Made by a program: the position numbers and the translations under genes. Positions 17,009-22,132 of a DNA stretch of 22,132 nucleotides are shown here, piece after piece; the first letter of the stretch is position 1, and every line of letters starts with the position of its first letter. The DNA is from an uncultured Ruminiclostridium sp. (lineage in GTDB: Bacteria; Bacillota; Clostridia; Oscillospirales; Ruminococcaceae). Under the pieces are notes generated by a model. It did no database searches and was not told the origin of the DNA. It was given only the letters and a program-made list of their open reading frames with translations. The stretch lies in contig CAKSIR010000023.1 of the NCBI GenBank assembly GCA_934462775.1, positions 1 through 22,132 on the forward strand, in the 5' to 3' direction.

Positions 17009-17350
17009 ATGAATAAAAAAGCCGAATTAAAAAAGCTTGTCGATGAGATGGATGAGCAGTTTACTTTTGAAGAAAAATACAATGATTCAGAACTGGCATA
17101 TAAATACCTATCGAATTTTCTCAGACTGTTCGAAAAAATATCTCCTGAGAATACTTTTACAGCACGCAATTTTTATTGCGACTATATCAGGTATCTTATA
17201 TCAATAAGAGAAGCTTTAGTAAAAAAAGAATATGGTGTTGCCTGCCACGAACTGGCTACACTGTTCTATCTCGATCCTGTTTACGAAATAAGAGTTCATA
17301 GAAATTTGGTGAATTTGCTGAATGAGTTTATACAATTGCCCCGTAAGTGA
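17009..17350 (+). CDS. Hypothetical acidic helical protein
   Basis: 113 aa. ATG 17009 is chosen because GGAG (17000-17003) lies 5 nt upstream; an in-frame ATG at 16913 falls inside the previous gene. The sequence is helix-rich, with charged N-terminal residues (MNKKAELKKLVDEMDEQ) and many Tyr/Leu pairs (YKYLSNFLRLFEKIS). There are no membrane segments and no recognised motif. A four-codon frame, ATG GAG TTG GAA TGA (16998-17012), overlaps its start and could couple initiation. It overlaps the next gene by 29 nt, so the two are co-translated. I do not recognise the family and offer no function. Confidence 0.6.
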   Translation: MNKKAELKKLVDEMDEQFTFEEKYNDSELAYKYLSNFLRLFEKISPENTFTARNFYCDYIRYLISIREALVKKEYGVACHELATLFYLDPVYEIRVHRNLVNLLNEFIQLPRK

Positions 17351-17954
17351 AGAAAGCGAATACAACTTTGCGATTGATATGATTACATATTGGCTATCAA
17401 ATGACACCACGGACAAAAAGCAGTTTCTAAACTATGTTCTGAGTGTTATAAAAACGGATTTAATAACCTTTTATCAGGCACAGCAATTTTATAAAGAAGA
17501 TTGCTGCCATATCAGTCATATTATGCCGATAATTACTTACTCAGAGGATGGAAAAGAACTTGATTTATTGTCAAAAAACCATGATAAAATTGTTGATTTA
17601 TCATCAGATGATGTGTTAACCACCCCTTGGAAAATGACACGGCTTGTTTCTCATATCAATAGACTTAGGGATAAACCGTTCATTGAGCATACCAGTAACC
17701 ATCAGGCTATTTACTATCCGATTATTGATTTGTGCCGAATTACAAACGGTTATCATTCAACTGCGGTCGGTAAATACTATAAAAAAGGGACTTTAACAGC
17801 ATATACATACGATATGAAGAAAGCCTTAAAGTTTATTACGACAGATGGGGCATATTGGTACCACAAATATAATTGTAATATCAAGCAAAAGCTTTTCGAT
17901 TACAGAATTGGAATACTATATTACATTGCCTCTCAGCTAAATACAACAGAATAA
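17322..17954 (+). CDS. Hypothetical protein, possibly DUF6710-like
   Basis: 210 aa, soluble, no signal peptide. The start ATG 17322 lies 29 nt inside the preceding gene in another frame. The N-terminal half is helical (YNFAIDMITYWLS, then KQFLNYVLSVIKTDL). The most distinctive stretch is about residues 125-165 (NHQAIYYPIIDLCRITNGYH, then STAVGKYYKKGTLTA), where an Asn-Gly-x-His-Ser core precedes a small-residue loop. That core recalls a family of unknown function seen in Firmicute mobile elements (DUF6710), but I cannot confirm this. Together with the preceding gene it forms a two-gene unit ending at a strong terminator. Confidence 0.65.
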   Translation: MSLYNCPVSEESEYNFAIDMITYWLSNDTTDKKQFLNYVLSVIKTDLITFYQAQQFYKEDCCHISHIMPIITYSEDGKELDLLSKNHDKIVDLSSDDVLTTPWKMTRLVSHINRLRDKPFIEHTSNHQAIYYPIIDLCRITNGYHSTAVGKYYKKGTLTAYTYDMKKALKFITTDGAYWYHKYNCNIKQKLFDYRIGILYYIASQLNTTE

Positions 17955-17961
17955 ATCAGAG

Positions 17962-17989
17962 CCACTTGTGAAAACAGGTGGTTTTCTTA
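17962..17989 (+). terminator. Intrinsic terminator after the two-gene unit
   Basis: CCACTTGT (17962-17969) pairs with ACAGGTGG (17974-17981; one G-T pair) around a GAAA tetraloop and is followed by TTTTCTTA. This is a well-formed Rho-independent terminator 8 nt after the stop codon, and it insulates the maintenance region from the pilus side. Confidence 0.85.
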
Positions 17990-18013
17990 TTTAAATAATT
18001 TTCCTATAAAAGC

Positions 18014-18042
18014 TTGACTTTTATGCTTTAAAGTAATAAAAT
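18014..18042 (+). promoter_or_regulatory. Promoter of the tandem winged-helix gene
   Basis: TTGACT (18014-18019), a 17-bp spacer and TAAAAT (18037-18042). The spacer contains the palindrome CTTTAAAG (18026-18033). The sequence 18012-18033 recurs with one mismatch at the promoter of the large element protein (19324-19345), so a common regulator may bind both. Confidence 0.7.
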
Positions 18043-18077
18043 CGTATTTATAGGGATTTTTAGAAAAGGATACCGAA

Positions 18078-18893
18078 ATGAGTAATATTAAGATAAGTAA
18101 TAAGATTTTTTCCCTTGGTCTTACGCTCAAGGAACTTGCAATATATACATACCTCTCGTCCATACACGCAAATTCTAAAAAAGTGTCTATGCACAGAATA
18201 GCTGCGGCGTGTGGATTTAAAACAACTGAGGCTGTATCAAGAAATATTTTTTCCTTACTGCGCAAAGGATTGATTATTTCGATTACCTCTACTGTAAAAG
18301 CCGATAATATGTGTGGAAGTAATATGTATGTGCTTAAGGAGCTTTCGTTAGATAATGGCTTTTTCTTCTTTCCGCGCAGGCTTTTTAAAATGGGGCTGTC
18401 ATATAAAGAATTAGCGGTCCTGCTGTTTCAGTACAAAGCATATTCACCCGAGCGCGGGATCTCTTGGAACAGCTACAGCGATATGGCGAGAACGCTTAAA
18501 ATGAAGCGTTCAGACGTTATTATGATAATCAACCAATTGATTCAAAAAGAACTGCTCAGAAAGCGTCTGTTCCGCTCTCAGAGCAACCGAAATGTGTTTA
18601 CAGATAATCACTACACCGTTTTCTGGTTTGGTATCGGTGTGATTAGACGAGGACTAAAGGCAAAAAGTAAGAGAGCCCACCCACTGCAATTAGGCAAGCC
18701 CTCAAAAGTAAATTCACATCATTTATATGATACATCATTTTATGAAATATGTCAATACATAGATGGTGAAATTTCTGAGAAAACTGCAATTTTTAATACA
18801 ATTAAAGCCGCGCTGAATAACGGCGGCTTTACGATAAGGGATTTTGCCGCCTTGCTCACGAATTTGTGTAAATTGGATGAGTTGCTGATGTGA
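18078..18893 (+). CDS. Tandem winged-helix protein, candidate replication initiator or regulator
   Basis: 271 aa. Two helix-turn-helix units follow each other: residues about 10-75 (LTLKELAIYTYLSSI ... IAAACGFKTTEAVSRNIFSL) and about 108-170 (LSYKELAVLLFQYKA ... MARTLKMKRSDVIMIINQLI). The repeated (L/S)-(T/S)-x-KELA(I/V) opening of each shows internal duplication. Two-winged-helix layouts are typical of plasmid and integrative-element replication initiators (RepA_N-like) and of element regulators. The linker after unit 2 is basic, and the C-terminal 50 residues form an unrelated helical tail. AAAGGA (18066-18071) precedes ATG 18078 in a leader of about 30 nt. Its promoter shares a 22-bp sequence with the promoter of the large element protein. 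A hairpin-capable sequence at 18804-18830 lies inside the coding region. Confidence 0.7.
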   Translation: MSNIKISNKIFSLGLTLKELAIYTYLSSIHANSKKVSMHRIAAACGFKTTEAVSRNIFSLLRKGLIISITSTVKADNMCGSNMYVLKELSLDNGFFFFPRRLFKMGLSYKELAVLLFQYKAYSPERGISWNSYSDMARTLKMKRSDVIMIINQLIQKELLRKRLFRSQSNRNVFTDNHYTVFWFGIGVIRRGLKAKSKRAHPLQLGKPSKVNSHHLYDTSFYEICQYIDGEISEKTAIFNTIKAALNNGGFTIRDFAALLTNLCKLDELLM

Positions 18894-18950
18894 TTTTTTT
18901 CGTGTTTTTGGTGGGGGTTAAAATCAAGGTGCTTTATAATACCCATTAAG

Positions 18951-18978
18951 GTGTGGCGCAAACATAAAAACGCCATGC
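18951..18978 (+). terminator. Possible weak terminator after the winged-helix gene
   Basis: GTGTGGCG (18951-18958) can pair with CGCCATGC (18971-18978), with two G-T pairs around a 12-nt A-rich loop, followed by TCTTTTGTCTT. The stem core of 5 bp is GC-rich. The large loop makes it a poor terminator, so confidence is low. Confidence 0.3.
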
Positions 18979-18980
18979 TC

Positions 18981-19081
18981 TTTTGTCTTGCAAAAGAAAA
19001 AAATAAACTTAAATTTTTATAGCGTCTTTTTTATGAATTTTCAAGTTTTAAAAATTTCATTTTTCTTTTTGAAAGACAAAA
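18981..19081 (+). repeat. Long inverted repeat in the spacer upstream of the 58-aa gene
   Basis: The 21-nt arms 18981-19001 and 19061-19081 are inverted copies with 18 of 21 positions matching, sharing TTTTGTCTT at the outer end. The 59 nt between are AT-rich. The 220-bp spacer holds no gene I can support. A TATAAT at 18935-18940 lacks a convincing -35. The arms could fold into a stem in the leader of the 58-aa gene or act as paired protein sites; AT-richness makes chance pairing a real concern. Confidence 0.5.
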
Positions 19082-19112
19082 ATATTACTTCATTTGAAAG
19101 GAGGCGGTATAC

Positions 19113-19289
19113 ATGAAACATCCGGAACAGCTGTCCGAGCCTATTCAGCTTAGCAATCGCGAGCTTATTCTCTGCTCTGAAGCTATGAAAAAAGAAGCTA
19201 ATCAGTATCCCATGGATTCTTTTCAGCACAATGAACACATGGACATTTCAAGAAGGCTTCTTGAGTATGCTCTTAGCAGTAAATTGTGA
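19113..19289 (+). CDS. Small hypothetical protein of 58 residues
   Basis: MKHPEQLSEPIQLSNRELIL is followed by a charged helical stretch and ends RRLLEYALSSKL. A strong site (AAAGGAGG, 19098-19105) lies 7 nt before ATG 19113, and codon choice resembles that of the neighbours. No membrane segment, signal peptide or known motif is visible. It lies between the winged-helix gene and the large element protein, so a small element-maintenance or regulatory role is possible. The stop codon lies inside the 20-bp palindrome at 19284-19303. Confidence 0.6.
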   Translation: MKHPEQLSEPIQLSNRELILCSEAMKKEANQYPMDSFQHNEHMDISRRLLEYALSSKL

Positions 19290-19303
19290 TATATATATCA
19301 CAA
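19284..19303. promoter_or_regulatory. 20-bp perfect palindrome, candidate operator
   Basis: The half-site TTGTGATATA (19284-19293) is exactly mirrored to 19303. It overlaps the stop of the 58-aa gene and ends 22 bp before the -35 box of the next promoter. There is no T-tract, so it is not a terminator. The TGTGA/TCACA halves are 8 bp apart, not 6 as in CRP/FNR sites. Confidence 0.6.
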
Positions 19304-19325
19304 ATTTTAAAAAAGCAAATAACGC

Positions 19326-19354
19326 TTGACTTTTATACTTTAAAGCGTTATAAT
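19326..19354 (+). promoter_or_regulatory. Promoter of the large mobile-element protein
   Basis: TTGACT (19326-19331), a 17-bp spacer and TATAAT (19349-19354): a near-consensus promoter. Inverted 7-mers AACGCTT (19321-19327) and AAGCGTT (19343-19349) flank the -35 and -10 boxes, a typical operator placement. AAAGGAGG (19355-19362) follows the -10 directly, so the leader is very short or the start point lies near the ribosome site. Confidence 0.75.
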
Positions 19355-19370
19355 AAAGGAGGTAAAACAA

Positions 19371-22132
19371 ATGAGCCGCATTACAGAGGTTCGAGAAATC
19401 TACGATGAAGAAATAATCAAGCTTCATCAGCCCAAGCTTTGGGAAAACACTCTGAAAAACATTTCGCAGTACTACAAAATTCCGTTTGTTGACGCATTTC
19501 TTATCGGTGCGCAGGCAGAAAACGCAACAACTCTTGCGTCCTATGATACCTGGAAGAAATTCGGCAGACACGTTAATCGCGGCGAACGCAGCATTGCCAC
19601 ATTTACGAACAGAACGGACACAACACTGAAATATTATTTTGATATTTCACAGACTTCGGGTAAATCAATTGCACCAAGCTGGAGATTTGAAACGGAAGAA
19701 AAGAAATATTTCTTTGAAATGTACAATCAGACGCATGGTACAAATCACGAAAATCTCAATTCAGTAATCAACGAGATGTTTCAGAATTCCCTTAAAAACC
19801 ATGCAGCAGACATTAACGAAAAAGTAACTGCATTTGACTTTGACAGTGAGAAATTTTCACAGATTGTCGCAGACAGCGCAATGGCAATCGTAATGTTCCG
19901 CTGCGGTGCAAAAAGAGTAGATTTTGATTTTTCCGCAGTTGAGGAAATCACACCTGATGTTCTGCTTACAGCCGCAGGATCTATTTCATCAGAAATCGCA
20001 AAAGAAGTATTGCTCGAAATTGAACACACATTACGGAGGAGGAAAGAATATGTCAACATTCAAAATGAAGGAAATCAAAGGTCTGGAATACGAGGAGAGG
20101 GACGGAGTTCTTTATCCGAAAATGAGCGCTCCGGAGAAGAAAAGCCAGTCAATCAAGGAACGCAAAGCAATTCAGATGTTGGAAGAACGCAACAGCTGGA
20201 TACTCGACGGAGTGAATATGAGCGGATTAGGCGAGAGAATATTTACAGAGATAGCGGAGAGAGCGACGGAATCAGCAAACAAAACAAGAAAGAGCCTGAA
20301 AAGCAGCGGTCTGAATCCGACAGAGATAGAAATCGAGGCGGAGAAAGCGGAAACGCAGACAATGGCAGCGCTGATAGAGGAAGTAGTGAAAGCAACGGCA
20401 CATCTGAACTTCAGGGATCTTTACCACTGGCAGCTCCCACAGGAAGAATAAATGACAATAACGGGTCAACGTCAATTAACGGTGACTCGTTTCTTTTTAC
20501 TTCAAAAGCTCTTTCAGACGAAACAGATACTGTTACACGGAAGATAAGCAAGCAGATTGAAGATACTACAATCGAGTTCGGTCAGCTCTCCCTGTTCGAT
20601 GACAACATTGAAATATCAGAAACAGGCATTACAAATTCTGAAATTACTCAGGATATGATTGATTATGTGCTGACGTCAGGCAGCAACGAGCGTCACAGTA
20701 TCGAGCGTATAGTTTCGCAGTTTGAGAAAAACAAGGGTGCGGAAAGCAATGCGGAGTTCCTGCGCAAGGAGTTTGACGTTGGCGGAAAAGGATTTGAGTA
20801 TCAGAACGGCAACAGAACTGCTGTTTTATCCGCATGGTATGACAAAGACGGTATTACTGTTGCATTTGGAAAAACCGCACATAGCCATTCCGCCGCCACA
20901 ATAACGTGGGAGCAGGCAGCAGAACGCATTGGAGAGCTGCTGAACGACGGAAAATTTACGGCGCAGGACACCCTTGACTCGGCTGAGCCATATACAAAGA
21001 AAAAGCTTGCCGAAAAGCTTTGGTATCTTCATCAGGACGTAGAGGTTGATTATTTCATACCCACCGATTTCTTTAAGGGCGGATTTGAGGTAAGTACCGT
21101 CAGAATCGCTGAAGCGCTGCGTGATGAAACAACAGTACAAAAGTATATAGATGGTATGACAGACCTTATAGGACAGTACAAGACAAACCCCGATGTACTC
21201 CGTTTTCATTTTCATAAACTTCCCGAAATGCTTGATGGGTTAAAAGATTTACAGCTTGAGCGTATAAAATTCAAGGCAGACCCATCATTTGCAGTAAATC
21301 ACAAGTATTTTATTTCCGAGGACGAAAAGGACCAGCTTATTCTTTCCGGAAGCAACGTTCAGGGTGGCAAATTCCGCATTAACGAGTTTTTCAGGAAACC
21401 CCACACCGAAGCTGAAAAAGAAAACTTTCTAAAAAATGAGTATGGCATAGGCGGAATCGGCCGTGGAGATTACAATACCTGGCACGACTCAAAAGGTCTG
21501 GCTCTGAGCAAAGGTGAAATTTCCGATCCATCCGCTAAGGTTACTATGAAGTGGAGCGAGGTCGCAAACCGAATTTCAAGGCTGGCTGCTCAGAACAGCT
21601 ATATCACGCAGGAGGATATTGACAGTCGTATCAGTGACGCTAAGTGGGTAATAGATAATGCCGACATAAACGACAAGGAGAAAATACAGCAGGCAAATAA
21701 TACCCTTTCTGAATATGGCATTACATACGAGCCTGCCGCTGAAATTGAAGAAACAGCTACTGAAGCAGTTTCTGAAAAATACGCTGAGCTTCTTGATGAG
21801 GAGGTAATGCGTGGCAATGGATATGCTGACGGTAAATTTCGCATTTTTGATTATTTCCGTAACAACAAACCAAACACAGCCCAATTTGCTGAATTTCTAA
21901 AAAACGAATATGGGACAGGCGGTCACAACGGCGATGGTAGCGTGTCCTTTGTAAGTTATACCGACAATGGACTTGATTTCAGCATTTTTGCAAAAAACGG
22001 CACTGAGCATATTGAATTTACATGGGAACAGACAGCAAATGCTGTTATGCGACATATCGAAAACCACGATTACATTACAGCAGATGACATAAACGACAGA
22101 ATTAAGCAGTCGGAATACATAATCGAGTTTGC
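19371..22132 (+). CDS. Large mobile-element protein with ArdC-like N-terminus (3' truncated)
   Basis: The frame is open from ATG 19371 to the window edge, over 920 residues. Residues about 30-80 (ISQYYKIPFVDAFLIGAQAE, then LASYDTWKKFGRHVNRGERS) match the N-terminal ssDNA-binding-like region of ArdC/antirestriction-type proteins on clostridial integrative elements; in that group a helicase or methylase often follows, beyond this window. Residues about 222-400 are a Ser/Gly/Asn/Arg/Glu-rich disordered linker. Three diverged repeats follow at about 444-525, 660-746 and 813-902, each with FL-(K/R)-(K/N)-E-(F/Y)-(D/G)-(V/I/T)-GG and a W-(E/S)-(Q/E)-x-A helix. Strong promoter and ribosome site are present. 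A second gene is embedded in the linker. I cannot tell the final enzyme activity, because the C-terminal part is absent. Confidence 0.8.
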   Translation, partial: MSRITEVREIYDEEIIKLHQPKLWENTLKNISQYYKIPFVDAFLIGAQAENATTLASYDTWKKFGRHVNRGERSIATFTNRTDTTLKYYFDISQTSGKSIAPSWRFETEEKKYFFEMYNQTHGTNHENLNSVINEMFQNSLKNHAADINEKVTAFDFDSEKFSQIVADSAMAIVMFRCGAKRVDFDFSAVEEITPDVLLTAAGSISSEIAKEVLLEIEHTLRRRKEYVNIQNEGNQRSGIRGEGRSSLSENERSGEEKPVNQGTQSNSDVGRTQQLDTRRSEYERIRRENIYRDSGESDGISKQNKKEPEKQRSESDRDRNRGGESGNADNGSADRGSSESNGTSELQGSLPLAAPTGRINDNNGSTSINGDSFLFTSKALSDETDTVTRKISKQIEDTTIEFGQLSLFDDNIEISETGITNSEITQDMIDYVLTSGSNERHSIERIVSQFEKNKGAESNAEFLRKEFDVGGKGFEYQNGNRTAVLSAWYDKDGITVAFGKTAHSHSAATITWEQAAERIGELLNDGKFTAQDTLDSAEPYTKKKLAEKLWYLHQDVEVDYFIPTDFFKGGFEVSTVRIAEALRDETTVQKYIDGMTDLIGQYKTNPDVLRFHFHKLPEMLDGLKDLQLERIKFKADPSFAVNHKYFISEDEKDQLILSGSNVQGGKFRINEFFRKPHTEAEKENFLKNEYGIGGIGRGDYNTWHDSKGLALSKGEISDPSAKVTMKWSEVANRISRLAAQNSYITQEDIDSRISDAKWVIDNADINDKEKIQQANNTLSEYGITYEPAAEIEETATEAVSEKYAELLDEEVMRGNGYADGKFRIFDYFRNNKPNTAQFAEFLKNEYGTGGHNGDGSVSFVSYTDNGLDFSIFAKNGTEHIEFTWEQTANAVMRHIENHDYITADDINDRIKQSEYIIEF
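20050..20451 (+). CDS. Embedded out-of-frame gene, possibly TnpV-like
   Basis: 133 aa, frame +1 relative to the surrounding large gene and entirely inside it. GGAGGAGG (20035-20042) lies 7 nt before ATG 20050, one of the best ribosome sites in the window. The product starts MSTFKMKEIKGLEYEERDGV with LYPKM following, close in form to the opening of TnpV proteins of clostridial transposons (LTYxExDGxLYP), then a charged helical body and LNFRDLYHWQLPQEE. The protein looks foldable, with hydrophobic residues spaced as in helices. The other frame over the same bases is a hydrophobic-poor linker, as expected if this frame carries most constraint. TnpV identity is tentative; the overlap itself is directly visible. 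Confidence 0.6.
   Translation: MSTFKMKEIKGLEYEERDGVLYPKMSAPEKKSQSIKERKAIQMLEERNSWILDGVNMSGLGERIFTEIAERATESANKTRKSLKSSGLNPTEIEIEAEKAETQTMAALIEEVVKATAHLNFRDLYHWQLPQEE
20700..22077 (+). repeat. Three diverged protein repeats in the large element protein
   Basis: Units at 20700-20945, 21348-21608 and 21807-22077. Units 2 and 3 match best: GGKFRINEFFRKP against DGKFRIFDYFRNN, then NEYGIGG against NEYGTGG, and YITQEDIDSRI against YITADDINDRI after the repeat. Unit 1 is shorter at the front (EFLRKEFDVGGKG, TWEQAAERIGELL). The layout suggests a repeated small binding domain as in other large element proteins. Confidence 0.65.

Noticed and set aside
18804..18830. AAAGCCGC/GCGGCTTT hairpin near the end of the winged-helix gene
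   Set aside because: It lies inside the coding region with no T-tract after it; probably incidental.
19284..19303. Reading the palindrome as a CRP/FNR site or terminator
   Set aside because: Half-sites are 8 bp apart instead of 6, and no T-tract follows, so it is kept only as a generic candidate operator.
20452..20547. Short frame directly after the embedded gene
   Set aside because: Only about 31 codons with no ribosome site; it overlaps the large gene and shows no protein-like pattern.

Overview
The window looks like accessory DNA from a low-to-mid-GC Gram-positive anaerobe of the Clostridia (Ruminococcus/Oscillospiraceae type). The evidence is AGGAGG-type ribosome-binding sites throughout, housekeeping promoters with 17-bp spacers, a Thr/Ala-rich linker in the first partial protein, and a Clostridia-style mobile-element protein at the right end. 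This is an inference from gene content, not a database match. Every supported gene is on the + strand. I see no tRNA, rRNA or CRISPR array, and no gap between genes exceeds 300 bp.

Left edge (1-538): the 3' end of a secreted or surface-type protein with a Thr-rich linker, then a compact junction in which the terminator of that gene overlaps the promoter of the next operon.

Operon A (550-16974): thirteen tightly packed genes forming a Tad-like (type IVc pilus-like) apparatus. In order they encode a 2156-aa Sec-exported protein with three sandwich-like repeats and Cys/His clusters; a CpaB-like SAF-domain membrane protein; an unassigned 179-aa protein; a CpaE/MinD-like protein whose P-loop lacks both lysines; a CpaF/TadA-type ATPase with an N-terminal membrane anchor; one polypeptide with a TadB+TadC-like membrane layout; a candidate major pilin; and six small proteins with one N-terminal membrane segment each. 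At least four of the small proteins carry a shared motif of the form x-G-A-(D/E)-(V/I). A strong hairpin separates the candidate major pilin from the minor set. No prepilin peptidase, sortase gene or secretin is visible.

Region B (16971-17989): a promoter inside the 3' end of the last pilus gene appears to drive two overlapping genes of unknown function, closed by a good intrinsic terminator.

Region C (18014-22132): mobile-element maintenance. A protein with two tandem winged-helix units (replication initiator or regulator type) is followed by a 220-bp AT-rich spacer with inverted repeats, a 58-aa gene, a 20-bp perfect palindrome, and the start of a very large element protein (ArdC-like N-terminus, disordered linker, three diverged repeats) that runs off the window. 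A 133-aa gene with an excellent ribosome-binding site lies wholly inside the linker region of that large gene in another frame. Promoters of the winged-helix gene and the large gene share a 22-bp sequence with one mismatch, suggesting common control.

Taken together, the window reads as a Tad-like surface machine with a giant candidate adhesin, carried next to the replication or maintenance module of a plasmid or integrative element. Whether it serves adhesion, mating contact, DNA uptake or secretion cannot be decided from the sequence alone.
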